This document shows, in pieces, positions 8,642-18,470 of a stretch of DNA of 37,975 bases (the first letter of the stretch is position 1; each line of letters starts with the position of its first letter). This DNA is from Chara braunii. Lineage: Eukaryota > Streptophyta > Charophyceae > Charales > Characeae. The position numbers and the translations under genes are program-made. The DNA lies in contig BFEA01000363.1 of NCBI GenBank assembly GCA_003427395.1, positions 811,118 to 849,092 on the forward strand. The letters are read 5' to 3'. The notes under the pieces were generated by a model, which worked only from the letters and a program-made list of their open reading frames with translations, made no database searches and was not told the DNA's origin.

Positions 8642-9307
8642 ATGCTAAGCTGGTACTTCAGCGACGGGGGGGGTTGGGAGCAGGGTCCGATTCTTTTCAC
8701 ACCTAACAGTCATGCTATCCATAAGGGACAGCTGAGACTGCTCCTTCTGCAACCATGGAGGCGGCGGTTGTTGAAGTTTAGATCTGTTTCCTTTCTTGTC
8801 CGCTGGTTCAGGAGTGTACGTGAGTTTTCCGGTGAGCAGACTAGGATTGTCCTTAAAGTGGTCTTGGTTCGTGCTATTACACAAAAAACTGGGATTGATG
8901 TACGCAACCGGTTGGTTGTAAAGATGCACTATTACCACCGGATTGATTCTGCAAAAGTCTCTGGCGTGCTATTAAAGGTGCTATCTCATTCAACATTACC
9001 GGATGCAGTTGCAGGATTGGTTAAAAGGAAGGTACATTCCGTATGGCGGAAAAATGTGTCGGTCAGTGAATATTTTTGCACGGTACAGCGGTTGGTGAAG
9101 GAAAGAAATGAATGGACTTGTCGTTGCGATTTGGTGCCTGGGTGGGAGCATTTTTGGTTACATGTTATGACCCGGATTGGATGTGTGCTTGGGATACCCG
9201 ATTTCCTTAGAAATTCTCGTAATGTGCCACGTGTTTTCCCTAAACATGGAATGTTGGAATTAGGCAAACAAATTGTTAGGATTGCGAGCTATTTGAGATC
9301 TTCGTAG
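8642..9307 (+). pseudogene. N-terminal region of the Penelope-like reverse transcriptase
   Basis: The coherent part begins near 8818 and runs to a TAG at 9305-9307. The same frame then carries on (KHELEGCWNLHLEDEDGDH) to another TAG near 9389 and into the RT core at 9428. It contains a cysteine-bearing stretch around LVKERNEWTCRCDL and an RNSRNVPRVFPK segment. I take it as the RT N-terminal extension that carries RNA-binding functions in Penelope-like elements. That role is inferred from position. Confidence 0.55.
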
Positions 9308-9391
9308 GTTGTGGAGAAACATGAATTGGAGGGTTGTTGGAATCTGCATTTGGAGGATGAGGATGGTGATCACTTACAGCGTTTGGATTAG

Positions 9392-10120
9392 TGGTTCCTT
9401 TGTCTCAAACCCTTTGTCTGTATTCCTGTGGAATGGAACAAAGCAGACACACTCGTTATTTGTCCGTTCCTGTATAGGCACTATTTACACATGTCTCTTA
9501 CTTGGAGTTCGTTGTTCCGGGCCGTACAATGCAGGGAACACGAGGTGCTTTTCCACATGAAGGAGGTTTTTTTGGACTTGGGTTTGCATAAGCTCGGGAA
9601 GCGGGACGTGAGTGGACGTTTTGGGGATGTGCATGTGCTACCTAAACACAAGGACTTGTCTAGATGACGACCAATTTCACCTACCTGTGCAGAACCCACT
9701 AGGTTGGTTAGTTCCGGGGTAGCTACTGCATTGAATGGTCTATTGTTTGCTCTGCCGACTGACACGGGTTCTAACCTGAGAGCGGTCATGCATTTCCTAC
9801 CAGGAATACAAACAATGGGACGTAAGAAACAATATCATGACTTGGTGTCAGCTTCGTTCGATGTCAAGCATATGTCTGTATCTCTCCCTCATACAGATGT
9901 TCTCCAAGCGGTTGACTGGCTTACAGATTATTATCATAGTAAACGATGCAGGGGGGTGCAAGTGGCAAAACGGGGCAAGAAGGTTTGGTTGTCATACGGG
10001 GGTGCTAGGAATGAATGTCTACATGTTTCTCTCCAGAACATTAGGGAGATGGTGCGTTTCGATCTCTGCTTTACCTTCCTCCGAGCTGCGGATCAGCTGC
10101 TCAGACATACCCATGGGTAA
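9392..10120 (+). pseudogene. Penelope-like reverse transcriptase, fingers and palm up to motif A
   Basis: The reading frame is the same as 8642-9307. The first part has WNKADTLVICPFLYRHYLH and the RT1-type segment VLPKHKDLSR, then a TGA at 9665-9667 followed by RPISPTC in the same frame, so the stop falls inside a conserved motif. Motif A is FDVKHMSVSLPH at 9857-9892, where Penelope-like and telomerase RTs have a catalytic aspartate; the D is present at 9860-9862. The frame ends at 10118-10120, where motif B (IPMGKS) resumes in another frame. Two or three stops and one frameshift make it non-functional as it stands. Confidence 0.75.
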
Positions 10121-10387
10121 GTCTTTCAGTTGTCCGCTTGCTTGTATTTTGTGCACCTTTGCTGAATTTTCATTTCTCCAGGGCCTCAAAGCAGATAGAG
10201 AATTAGTGCGAGGGTTTCAAGTGGTGGATGACGTCACAATTTTCATAGTCGAAGTTGGACATCAGGGCCATGATAGGGCTTTGTGTATTTTGGACCCGTT
10301 TTTGCACTGCTACGATCGAGGTTACAACTTGTAAGAACGGATGATGGCTAAAGTTGTTAGGTGCTCAGGCAGGTGATAGGCGTCCAT
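10113..10387 (+). pseudogene. RT motifs B and C, first copy
   Basis: The frame of 9837-10334 reads IPMGKSFSCPLACILC (motif B) and then GFQVVDDVTIF (motif C, with the two catalytic aspartates at 10227-10232). It ends at a TAA near 10333. Compared with the second copy, 9 bp are missing just after the aspartates. The unit is repeated 275 bp downstream. Confidence 0.75.
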
Positions 10388-10662
10388 ATGGGTAAGTCTT
10401 CCAGTTGTCTGCTTGCTTGTATTTTGTGCACCTTTGCTGAATTTTCATTTCTCTAGGGCCTTTGAGCAGATAGAGGATTAGTGCGAGGGTTTCGAGTGGT
10501 GGATGACGTCACAATTTTCATAGGAATCATAGCCGAAGTTGGACATCAAGGCCATGATAGGGCTTTGTGTACTTTGGACCAGTTTTTGCACTGCTACGGT
10601 TCAAGGTTACGACTTGTAAGAACAAATGATGGTCAAAATTGTTGGGTGTGTGTTGGGATCGT
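10388..10662 (+). pseudogene. RT motifs B and C, second copy of a tandem duplication
   Basis: This is a near-repeat of 10113-10387 at about 90 percent by eye, starting at the same ATGGGTAAGTCTT sequence. It again encodes VVDD (aspartates at 10501-10506), followed by about 30 residues of thumb-like sequence (NCWVCVGIVVTRYG) that the first copy lacks. The two copies are in different frames (10113 copy frame 3, this one frame 1). Substitutions are spread along the copies, so the duplication is old, or joins two diverged copies of the element. Confidence 0.8.
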
Positions 10663-10721
10663 CGTTACGAGGTATGGCACGGGGATACAAACGGTAGCCA
10701 TTGTCAACATTGCACCAAATA

Positions 10722-10800
10722 TTTGAACAGCGATTTCATCAAAACAGACATTTTTTTTTTTTTGAACGAAATTGGAATTCTCATTTTCATTGTGATTTTG
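10722..10800 (-). repeat. Dispersed repeat, inverted relative to a copy at 35880-35960
   Basis: The minus strand here encodes NFVQKKKNVCFDEIAV and the plus strand at 35900-35958 encodes NFLQKIKNVRFDEIAV. At DNA level about 52 bp match at roughly 85 percent by eye. The match sits exactly where the Penelope-like element stops being recognisable, so it may mark an insertion or a recombination junction. Confidence 0.65.
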
Positions 10801-11402
10801 GTCACTTTTGCCAAATTTTTGGAGGTATCCCAATTTTGTTTGTATTTTGTGGTCCTTTTAATTGCAAATTTTGCATCATTTTCTCACAAAATTTGGGGGG
10901 TGTTATAATTTCATTGTCATTATGTGAAGCTATAGGGGTCTTTATGATGAGTTTTATTACTTTTCAAGACTATCGATAACATTTATTATCTTTCACAGTA
11001 TAAAATCATGAAATTTTTTGGTTTCTCTTGGCTAATGCATGAAGATTAAAGAAATATATTGAGTATCATACCAAAAAACACCTATGATTGGCAGTACATA
11101 TGTAGGTTGCTTTATTATTGCATTGGTTGGTTTGCTATTCTTATGTTTGTTTACATGTATTGAATTCTTATCGAAGTGTTGTGTTGTCCTTGCAAATGTC
11201 CTCCCTTCCTCCCTCGGAAACATATTAAGCCCCCATTTTGTCGCCCCCTCCCCCCCCCCAAATGTATTTATTTATGAGCGAATTGTTGTGTTTGAAAATA
11301 AAGGGTGAAAATTAAAAATCAAAATTACGTTCAGGCGACAGTGTTGTTCGTGTTTTGTTTTTTATGTTGTGTACATAGAGAGGACATCTCGACGTTCCCC
11401 TT

Positions 11403-11453
<51 letters not shown>

Positions 11454-12300
11454 TTCTCTCAAAGCCCTCTCTCTCTCAAAGTTCTCTCTTTCTCCCTAAG
11501 CACTCTCTATGAACGTATACAAAAGTTGGAGACATATGATACATTGTCTATACTAAAAAAAAAACTGAAATCGTTTGTTGAAAAATGATGGTGAACAATG
11601 AACATGTAGTTACCTGGAGGAAATCCGCTTTGTGAACAAGGAAAAAAAACTAAATCGGTCAATGGAAAAAAAAAACCACCTGCTCCAACTTCAATGCACG
11701 AAAAACTCTCTCACGCGCGAAAATTTCACTACCTTGTAAGCAACGACTCATTAACAATCTTTTGTTAATTAGATGCAACAACGTCTTAAGTGAATGAGGC
11801 TGTTGCGTTGTCTGTTTGCTCGGCGAAGAACATTATACATGATGTTGAAGTTGATAGTTAGTTTTGTTTTGTTGTATTTCCGGTGAACCCCTGATGCATC
11901 TTGCTCTTTTATGATGACTGACAATATCCCGACTATCGGACTATGATAGATATTCTTCGAGCTACGAATTCCAGCATTGCATATCGTGCGTCAATAAGTA
12001 CTGTTTCATGTTTTGCTTGTACGCTCGCATTATCAAGTTTTCATCATCCCTTTGCGGTATCTTGTGTCTTCATATCTATGTTGCACATATTGTTAGCCAT
12101 TGACGATAACTTACAGCAATACATGCAACGATTGCGTTGCATTTATGTGTCACCATAGCAGACACAAGCCTGTAACCGTAAAACAGTTGTTTGTACGTTG
12201 CGATCCCTTTGTTTTTGTAAGTACTGTTGTGGTCGCATACCTTCACGAGGTTGTAGATTTTTCTTCTTACACTGCGAGGATATAAGTTCGGTGACGGTTC
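10800..12300. other. AT-rich unassigned DNA with a CT microsatellite
   Basis: No gene is recognised. A (CT)n microsatellite covers 11405-11448 with further CTCTCT patches to 11500. A-tracts occur at 11555-11565 and 11660-11675. Open frames here are short and compositionally biased. Confidence 0.6.
11405..11448 (+). repeat. (CT)22 microsatellite
   Basis: This is a pure dinucleotide run, with imperfect CTCTCT extensions downstream. Confidence 0.95.
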
Positions 12301-12315
12301 GTCATAGGCAAAATC

Positions 12316-13392
12316 TCACGTGATAAGTCCGATCGCGTTACAATGCCTTTTTTGTCGCTCGGATGTCATCCCGGCCCATTTTATCGGTGTTCCCCACTTC
12401 TCCCGTCGTCGTTGCCCGACCATCCATTCTGGGTCCATAATGTATGGGGCAAAAAACAAACAAACATAAACATCACAATTAGGGATTAAGTATGAAACAG
12501 AACGCACTGCTTGCATAAGTCCAGAGAGTCATTGTCATTCCCAGCATGCATATGCGGGTCATTAGAGAGCGGTTAGTGTGGTTGCGGAACGACAGTCAAT
12601 GCGGACACCGACGCAAGACGGACTGCAAGTTGTTTCGTTTGCCACTTTCGCACCGTGGAATAGGATCGACAATATTGAACTTTGTTATTGTGTTGTTTAT
12701 TTTTAGTTTTTTTTTTTTTCGTCTTCGTTGCGGCATTTGATTAAAGTCATCACCATGTGAATGACAATCCTCGACCTTTCGTTGATGAAGCGCAACATTG
12801 CGTCTTTGATTTCATTGCATAGATGTTTGACATACTTCGACGTCGTCCATTGTATGTTGGTGTTTTGCTCCATCGACGACACCTTCGTTTGTTCAATCCG
12901 TGACGCGCACCGTGTCAGACCATCGTTTGAGCAAAATGCCACACATGTCAGTGATCCGTTATGCCTATTCTCCCCCCGTATGTAAACAAATCCCAACTTA
13001 TAAAACGCTTTGGTCCATTTTTCACTGCCTTGCCTTTCGTTGTTTGCATCATGCTCAACCGTCTTGGCGAGGTTGTAAACTTGTAGGCGTTCCTCGTCGT
13101 ACTACAGCTGAATCGAGGGCTCCAATGCTAACCAGTCCACTCTCTCCACACCGACAACCCTCATTTGTGTTTTTGTTCTCCATGATAGGAGGTCCTCCCA
13201 TTTCAACGACTTCCCCCATTTCACATTACGCTCCCACTCCGACGATGCAGACATTCTAAACACAACGACAAAATGAAAAAAATGCAATCCAATTGAACAA
13301 TTAGCGATGTGCTCTATGTTGTTCGTATTGAACAAATGATCCTCACTCATACTCCTTCTCTCATCACGTCTACACAGATATGTCTGAAGCAA
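12316..13392 (-). other. Possible minus-strand coding remnants downstream of the transposase-like gene
   Basis: Three minus-strand frames (13392-13102, 12996-12703, 12516-12316) have balanced, charged composition and little repeat bias. The middle one, around TTSKYVKHLCNEIKDAMLRF, looks helical and protein-like. I recognise no family. They lie just 3' of the DUF7869-like gene on the same strand, so they could be a second gene of the same transposon or its 3' exons. Confidence that any is a true gene is low. Confidence 0.3.
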
Positions 13393-13506
13393 ATCCCATA
13401 TCTTGCGTTGATGCAGGGATCTTGTCAGGGGTGGTCAACAATAACTGTGCATTGAAAGTCTCTCGCTTAGGGATCCGCATACATGTCTCAGACGTTTATT
13501 ATTGAC

Positions 13507-16226
13507 TCATTCCCACACAACGGCGTCGAGGTTTTGCCACCCGTCGTCAGATTCAGTCTCGACCTTCCTTGTCTTTGCCCATGTGTCTCCATACAGCTCC
13601 GCTAAGTCGCAATCCCTTCCGCAAGGTGTCCAGTACTTGACGCGGGTGCGATTATCATCCCGCTCCATAACGTGTCCGATCCACAATGTGCAGCCCTTTG
13701 CAACATACTCGTCGGGTGCGCAGAAGACGACGAAGTTATCAATGTCGACGGATTCATGCGGCTTGAACTCCGGTTTGAGAGCGTCTCCCTTGTAACCAGC
13801 GAAATAAGGTTTTCTCGTCGGTTAGTCGATAACATGCAGCGCAACCGATAGGAGGTCTTGTTTTTCAGGCGTTCATGCTAGCCTGAAGGCACCTTGAAGG
13901 GGTACAGTACCGCTCTCCTCTTGCGATATGTTTTCAAACTTCTGGAGACGGTCGGTCCATTAGCTCAAGCGTTTACATTTAATCTCCTTTGTGTGTCCGT
14001 CTTGCGTCTTCCCCATTGGATTTGCGGATGTTCCCACGATTTATGAAGAACACACACCCCCGCTATTCCATTAACGAAATCGCCTGCCTGCAGCTTAGGC
14101 GACTCGCAGCAAGGTAGGAAACCCCATTGAGGTCCTACCCACCCGTTGTGTGCACCCCTTTTAAACCAATACACAGGGCAATTTTCAGGCTCCCACTTTT
14201 TCTTGGTGAAAAACTTTTCATACATCATGACGGGGTTGTCCCTATCCATGTAAAATCGAAAGAGGTGCAGCGTAGCATGGCCCTTGATGTTGAATCGACT
14301 TCCTCTTCGCATGACACTTTGAAGACATCGAAGAGCTCGTCCATGGTGTAGGCATAGCAACTGCTCAATTTTTTTGCAAACAAGCTGAACTTTGCGTCTA
14401 TGTCGGTGTGTGTGTGTGACACACTATCATGAACCCCATTTCGACGACCTCGAATATACAAAATTTGACAAGTATGGCCATGAAGGCGAACACATACTTA
14501 TTTTTGTTTTGTCCCCTACAGTTGTCTGCCTGTACCCGCAACTTCGATGAGAGCGCCCCTTTGCGTGCTTGGACATCTCTCAACACTTTGGCGATGGAGT
14601 CGCCAACTAAGTTTGAGTCGTGCGACAATTACGGGAACCTTGTGTGGACAAAGAACGATGATGTCCTATTGTGCGCGATTATCCCAATGAAATTTGTTTT
14701 CATTATCGTGTTATTCGACATTTCTTTCGACAAGCGTCTCCTTGACACATGGGGAATCGTTGTTTTTGCTTGATCCATATCATCGATGATGATACACAGG
14801 TTGTTGTGTTTTTTATGCTTCGACTCGGCGGACCATATGTTGTACAGTTTTTGGTGTGCAGACTGTAATGCAATGTGCCTTTTCTGTTTTGCGACAAACG
14901 CCTGGCTTGGCTCAGGAAGAGCACCCTCTATGAGGATGCTATTCTTGTTGCATCTTTCATGGTCGGTCACCGTTAGTAGGCGAACGTGCTAGAAGAAGTT
15001 CCTCCACATCTTGCAGAAGACCTGTACGACGAGCAGCAGACACCAATCTTGGAGAGTCGTTTACGAATGTTATGGAAGACGTCTTTTTTTATGGCGTACA
15101 CCAACAGAGCCGAATGCAATTTCTTATCTTGAAGTTCAGGTCTGTCTCAGTCTGATCTGGCATGGGATTCGACTCATCCAAGAGTATGTCCTCGAATGCC
15201 GACCATGTACTGGCGTAGGTGGTTGTTGTCCTCAGACGCCCGTCATGGTCGTGAAGAGCATCGACTGTTCCGCCGTCAAGGTCATCGCTGTATCTTTTAA
15301 ACGTGTTCCGACTGACGCCTAGTATGAGACGCCAAGCAGTGACGCGTACATGGTGCAACTGCACTATTGGTTTGACTGTCGGCTTACACTCAACTAACGA
15401 AATGAAGTTATGGAGTTTCGCTATCCACCACTTCTACCTATCCTTTCCTTTGAGAACGCGGTAGTCACGTCTACACTTCATCACATCCTTTACTCTCAGT
15501 TTAAGAAGACATTGATATGTCTTGCAGCATGTTTTGTGGAGAATGACCTCACACTCGTCCGCACTACATCTACGTTCAAAAGTGGTGGTGGGCGCTGAAG
15601 CTCTTCTTTTCCTGAGTCTATACACGTATTTTTGTTTCTCTTCTGCACCGCACAACATAGACAAGGCAGATATTGCGATGTCTTCTCCGACTGGCAAGTT
15701 GACGTCCGACGAACGAGCAACCTCAACCCCCCCCTTTCATTGCCTTAACATGAAGGCGACTCACTCACCCCCCCCCTTCATTGCCCTCACGTAATGGCGA
15801 CGATAGCATGCCCATAGGAACATACCGGTCGTCAGCACTAGTTGCCGCAGGCGAAATCCCCTGAATGAAAGGATTAGGATACCCGCGTGTCAGGCCTGTG
15901 TCGGCAGCAGAAGGCAAGGAGATGACGTCCTTGATTATGTCATCAAGGCGAAGACGCCGCACGACGTTGAAATTGGAAGATGGCATCGACCGATGACGTG
16001 TGCGCCGTCTGGGCATGCCATCACCATGGTGTGGAGGGTGCCCACGTTTCGATCGTGTGATGACAATATCCAAAGACCGGTTCTCACAGGAGTTCTTCGA
16101 AGCATCAGGCACGAGCTTGCGAAGAGCGTGCACAGATGGCAGAGAACCGTAGTAACAACTGTCCATTACGCTTTTCATTGAGTCTTGAACATAGATGGAA
16201 AAGATATGTGGAAGGACATAACACAA
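13507..16226 (-). pseudogene. Transposon-derived DUF7869-family protein (integrase/transposase-like), broken
   Basis: Reading the minus strand 5' to 3': an N-terminal part (16226-15765); a cysteine-containing part with LHKTCCKTYQCLLKLRVKDV (15697-15434); an HVRVTAWRLILGVSRNTFKR part (15364-15089, same frame after a TAG); an IIIDDMDQAKTTIPH part (14970-14629); and, after an in-frame TAA, LRVQADNCRGQNKNKYVFAF (about 14570-14500). HTHTDIDAKFSLF follows near 14420-14390, then RFYMDRDNPVMMYEK, and finally YFAGYKGDAL and DNFVVFCAPDEYVAKGCTLW to a TGA at 13509. The DMDQ, DN...NKN and HTH.DID blocks are the acidic and histidine signatures I associate with DUF7869. Several stops, poly-G and AC-repeat frameshifts show decay. 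Terminal repeats of a host transposon were not found. Confidence 0.72.
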
Positions 16227-16399
16227 GAAGCCAAAACGGAAAGAAACATGAGAAAGGTCCAGTCATACAGAAAAAACAACTCATGCAGCACGAACGCGTC
16301 GAAGTCGTCCCCTCAACGTACGAGGCAGAGGGCTCAACATTTCAGGAACTCCTCACCCCATCCCTTTCCCAGCCGCAAGGAAAGCTTGCGATTGCACGA

Positions 16400-17330
16400 A
16401 GTGGGGGTGTTTAGCGGATCCAGAACGCCAGACCCCACGCCACCAGGCAGAGGGTCAGGTGGATCCAAAAGGTCGAAACCCCATCACGTTGTAAAGGGGG
16501 TCCGACGGATCCGGAATGCCGGAACCCCACCACGGGAAAGAGGAGGGCTGGCGAACGCGGCAAACCCCCCTCCACCCGGGGGAACGGTCCCGGTGACCGC
16601 CCGTGCCACGGGGAGAGGGTCCAGCGGATCCGGAACGCCAGACCCCCTGAACATGGATGCAGATATGGGGGCCCCGGACCCCCACGATGCCGGAACCCCC
16701 ACCACCCACCCTAGGGCATGGGAGTGCTTGGACCCTCCCCTCCCCCTCCCGCCAGCTTGGGTAGTTGGGGGGGTCCGGGACGCCGGAACCCCACCATATG
16801 GTAAAGGGGGTCCGACGGATCCGGAATGCCGGAACCCCACCACGACAAAGAGGAGGGCTGGCGAATCCAGCGAACCCCCCCTCCCACGGGCGAGAGGGTC
16901 AAGCGGATCCGGACCGCCGGACCCCCCCGGACGTGCGATGCGGATAGTGGGAGGCCCGTACCCCCACGAAGCCGGTCAAGGTAGCAGTGGGGGAACGCGG
17001 GACCCCCCGCCAAGGGGGAGAGGGTCTGGCGTACCCGGAACTCGGGACCCCTTGCCACGGGGAAGAGGGTCCAGCGGATCCGAGACGCCGGACCCCCGCC
17101 AACATGGATGAGGATTAGGGGTGCCCCGGTCCACCACCACGTCGCTATAGGCAGTAGGGGGATCCGGCGGATCCAGATCGCCAGACCCCCTGATACCCAC
17201 CCCCAGTATGGAAGTACAACCCCACCCCGCCCCCTCCCACTTCCCACCGGCTTGGGTAATTGGGGGGTCCGGCGGACCCGGTGTCGGGCGGCTGAAGGCC
17301 AATCGGCCACCCGAAATTCCACGGTTTGGC
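16400..17330. repeat. GC-rich satellite made of about ten hairpin units
   Basis: A unit of about 30 bp is seen near 16412, 16455, 16498, 16617, 16779, 16807, 16897, 17022, 17066, 17161 and 17264. Its core is GGGTCC-RGCG-GATCCGG-AACGCC-GGACCCC, so GGGTCCGGCG and CGCCGGACCC form an inverted repeat around GGATCC. Larger blocks also repeat: 16492-16580 matches 16801-16880 with a 309-bp step. Both strands stay open for hundreds of codons because the unit lacks stops, which explains the 308-residue plus-strand frame (16185-17111) and the 231-residue minus-strand frame. I do not treat these as genes. Confidence 0.8.
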
Positions 17331-17590
17331 CCTTGGAATAAGTGCCTAGGGAAGGATTGCCCGGGACTTTCATCGGAGCCATCGCGAAAAATTCGGGGTC
17401 AGACAAAGACCCCTAAAATTCCCCTCGTCGGGTATTGAAACCGACCCTTGAAATCGACGAAAGGTACGGTCACGCCTGTCGCGCCTAGTACCTATTGTTT
17501 TCGTCCGTTCCGAGTCTAAAACCGAAGCGACTAGCCGCGGGACGGGAATACGGGAATAGGCCTTGGCGCGACTCTTCTGCATCATACAAT
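17331..17590 (+). other. Possible 3' end of an LTR
   Basis: This moderately GC-rich, non-coding stretch ends in CTTCTGCATCATACA directly before a primer-binding-like sequence and an abrupt change to AT-rich DNA. The arrangement mirrors the LTR to PBS to AT-rich-leader order at 22500-22700. No matching second LTR is in the window. Confidence 0.35.
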
Positions 17591-17608
17591 TGGTGGGGAA
17601 ATGACGCC
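17591..17608 (+). promoter_or_regulatory. Putative retrotransposon primer binding site
   Basis: TGGTGGGGAAATGACGCC begins with TGG, as required to pair with a tRNA CCA tail, and lies two bases after a CA-type LTR end. I cannot name the tRNA it would match. Confidence 0.4.
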
Positions 17609-18060
17609 TCAAATTTTTATTAATTTTAATATCAAAATTAAATTTGGGGAAAAGGAATTGAAGATAATAGGAGGGATGTGAATACTGGAATAATTGCTAT
17701 TTATTTAAATTTTATCGGGATTCATTCTTGTGGAAATTATCCATTATTTTCATTATTTCCGATGATGGAATTAAAAATGATAAAATTAATAAAAAATAAA
17801 AAAAGAAAAGAAAACCAGTGATTATTTATTATTTGATTAAATTTTATTAAAATTATTTGCGATGGATTTTTGCCCAGAATTATTTACTTACCCGGAGTCT
17901 GGCGATTCTTTCGATTTCCCGATAATAGTGAACCCTCGCGGAATTTACCTGATTTACCTGATTTACTTGATTGCTGTTCTCGTCGCGATCTGGGTATTTT
18001 GAGTGAGTGGGTCCACATGGTCGGTGTGGCGCTACCACTGTTGCTACTTTGGTAAGTGCT
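17609..18060. other. AT-rich leader-like DNA
   Basis: No gene is recognised. The stretch 17610-17870 is strongly AT-rich with many AAATTT and TTAAAT words. GATTTACCT is repeated in near-tandem at about 17945-17965. Confidence 0.5.
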
Positions 18061-18470
18061 TCATATTTTGGTGTGGTCATTGGTTCGATTCGGGCACGTC
18101 ACTCTGGTTCGGGGCAGGCTTGGTACTATCACAGCGCTTCTGCGTGGTACGGTACGCAGCATCAAGCTAGTATGATATCGGGACAGACTGCTATTCAGGT
18201 TCGGAGTTGGTACGGTATGGTGTTCCACATTGGTTCGGTACAGTGCTGAATTGGGACAGGTACGGTACACTGGTTCAAGACAGGCTCGACGCTAGTACGA
18301 TACAGGTTACCGCAGTTCGAGACGGTCGGCTCGGGTTCGGTGCTGGTTCGACATTGGTATGACGCACAGTGGCCTGGTGCTAATATTCTGGTACGGTATC
18401 AGGTCTGGTATGGATTCGCTGTGATACGGCTTGACCTTATGACGGCCTGGGATGTTGTTTCGAAGTCGGT
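18061..18470 (+). repeat. Degenerate minisatellite of GGTTCGGTA/TGGTACGGTA words
   Basis: Words such as GGTTCGG, GGTACGGTA and TGGTAYG recur at intervals of about 10-25 bp across 18075-18430 with no fixed period. This looks like an old minisatellite decayed by mutation. No reading frame is convincing. Confidence 0.55.

Larger units (their letters stand above)
6293..10735 (+). mobile_element. Penelope-like retroelement with N-terminal GIY-YIG and 5' hammerhead ribozyme, degraded, 3' end lost
   Basis: In order on the plus strand: hammerhead ribozyme (6293-6356), a 650-bp leader, CCHC zinc knuckle and coiled coil (7006-7380), SAP-like stretch (about 7690-7870), GIY-YIG-like motif (8098-8200), linker, and reverse transcriptase (8818-10662). 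One frame runs from 7006 to 8232 and a second from 8642 to 10117, each broken by several stop codons, so this was one or two long proteins. Penelope-like elements carry both an RT related to telomerase and a GIY-YIG endonuclease. The endonuclease is usually C-terminal, but the Chlamys and Naiad groups have it N-terminal, as seen here. The sequence stops resembling the element near 10735, before the end of the RT thumb. Left and right limits are estimates, and the real 5' end may lie upstream of 6266, beyond the hAT insertion. Confidence 0.75.

Noticed and set aside
16185-17111. 308-residue plus-strand reading frame (and a 231-residue minus-strand frame, 16711-17406)
   Set aside because: Both lie in the GC-rich hairpin satellite, whose unit has no stop codon in several frames. 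Composition is G, P and R rich and follows the DNA repeat.
18075-18095. GGTTCGATTC resembling a tRNA B box; similar words at 4581 and 29545
   Set aside because: No A box at the right distance and no cloverleaf could be drawn around any of them.
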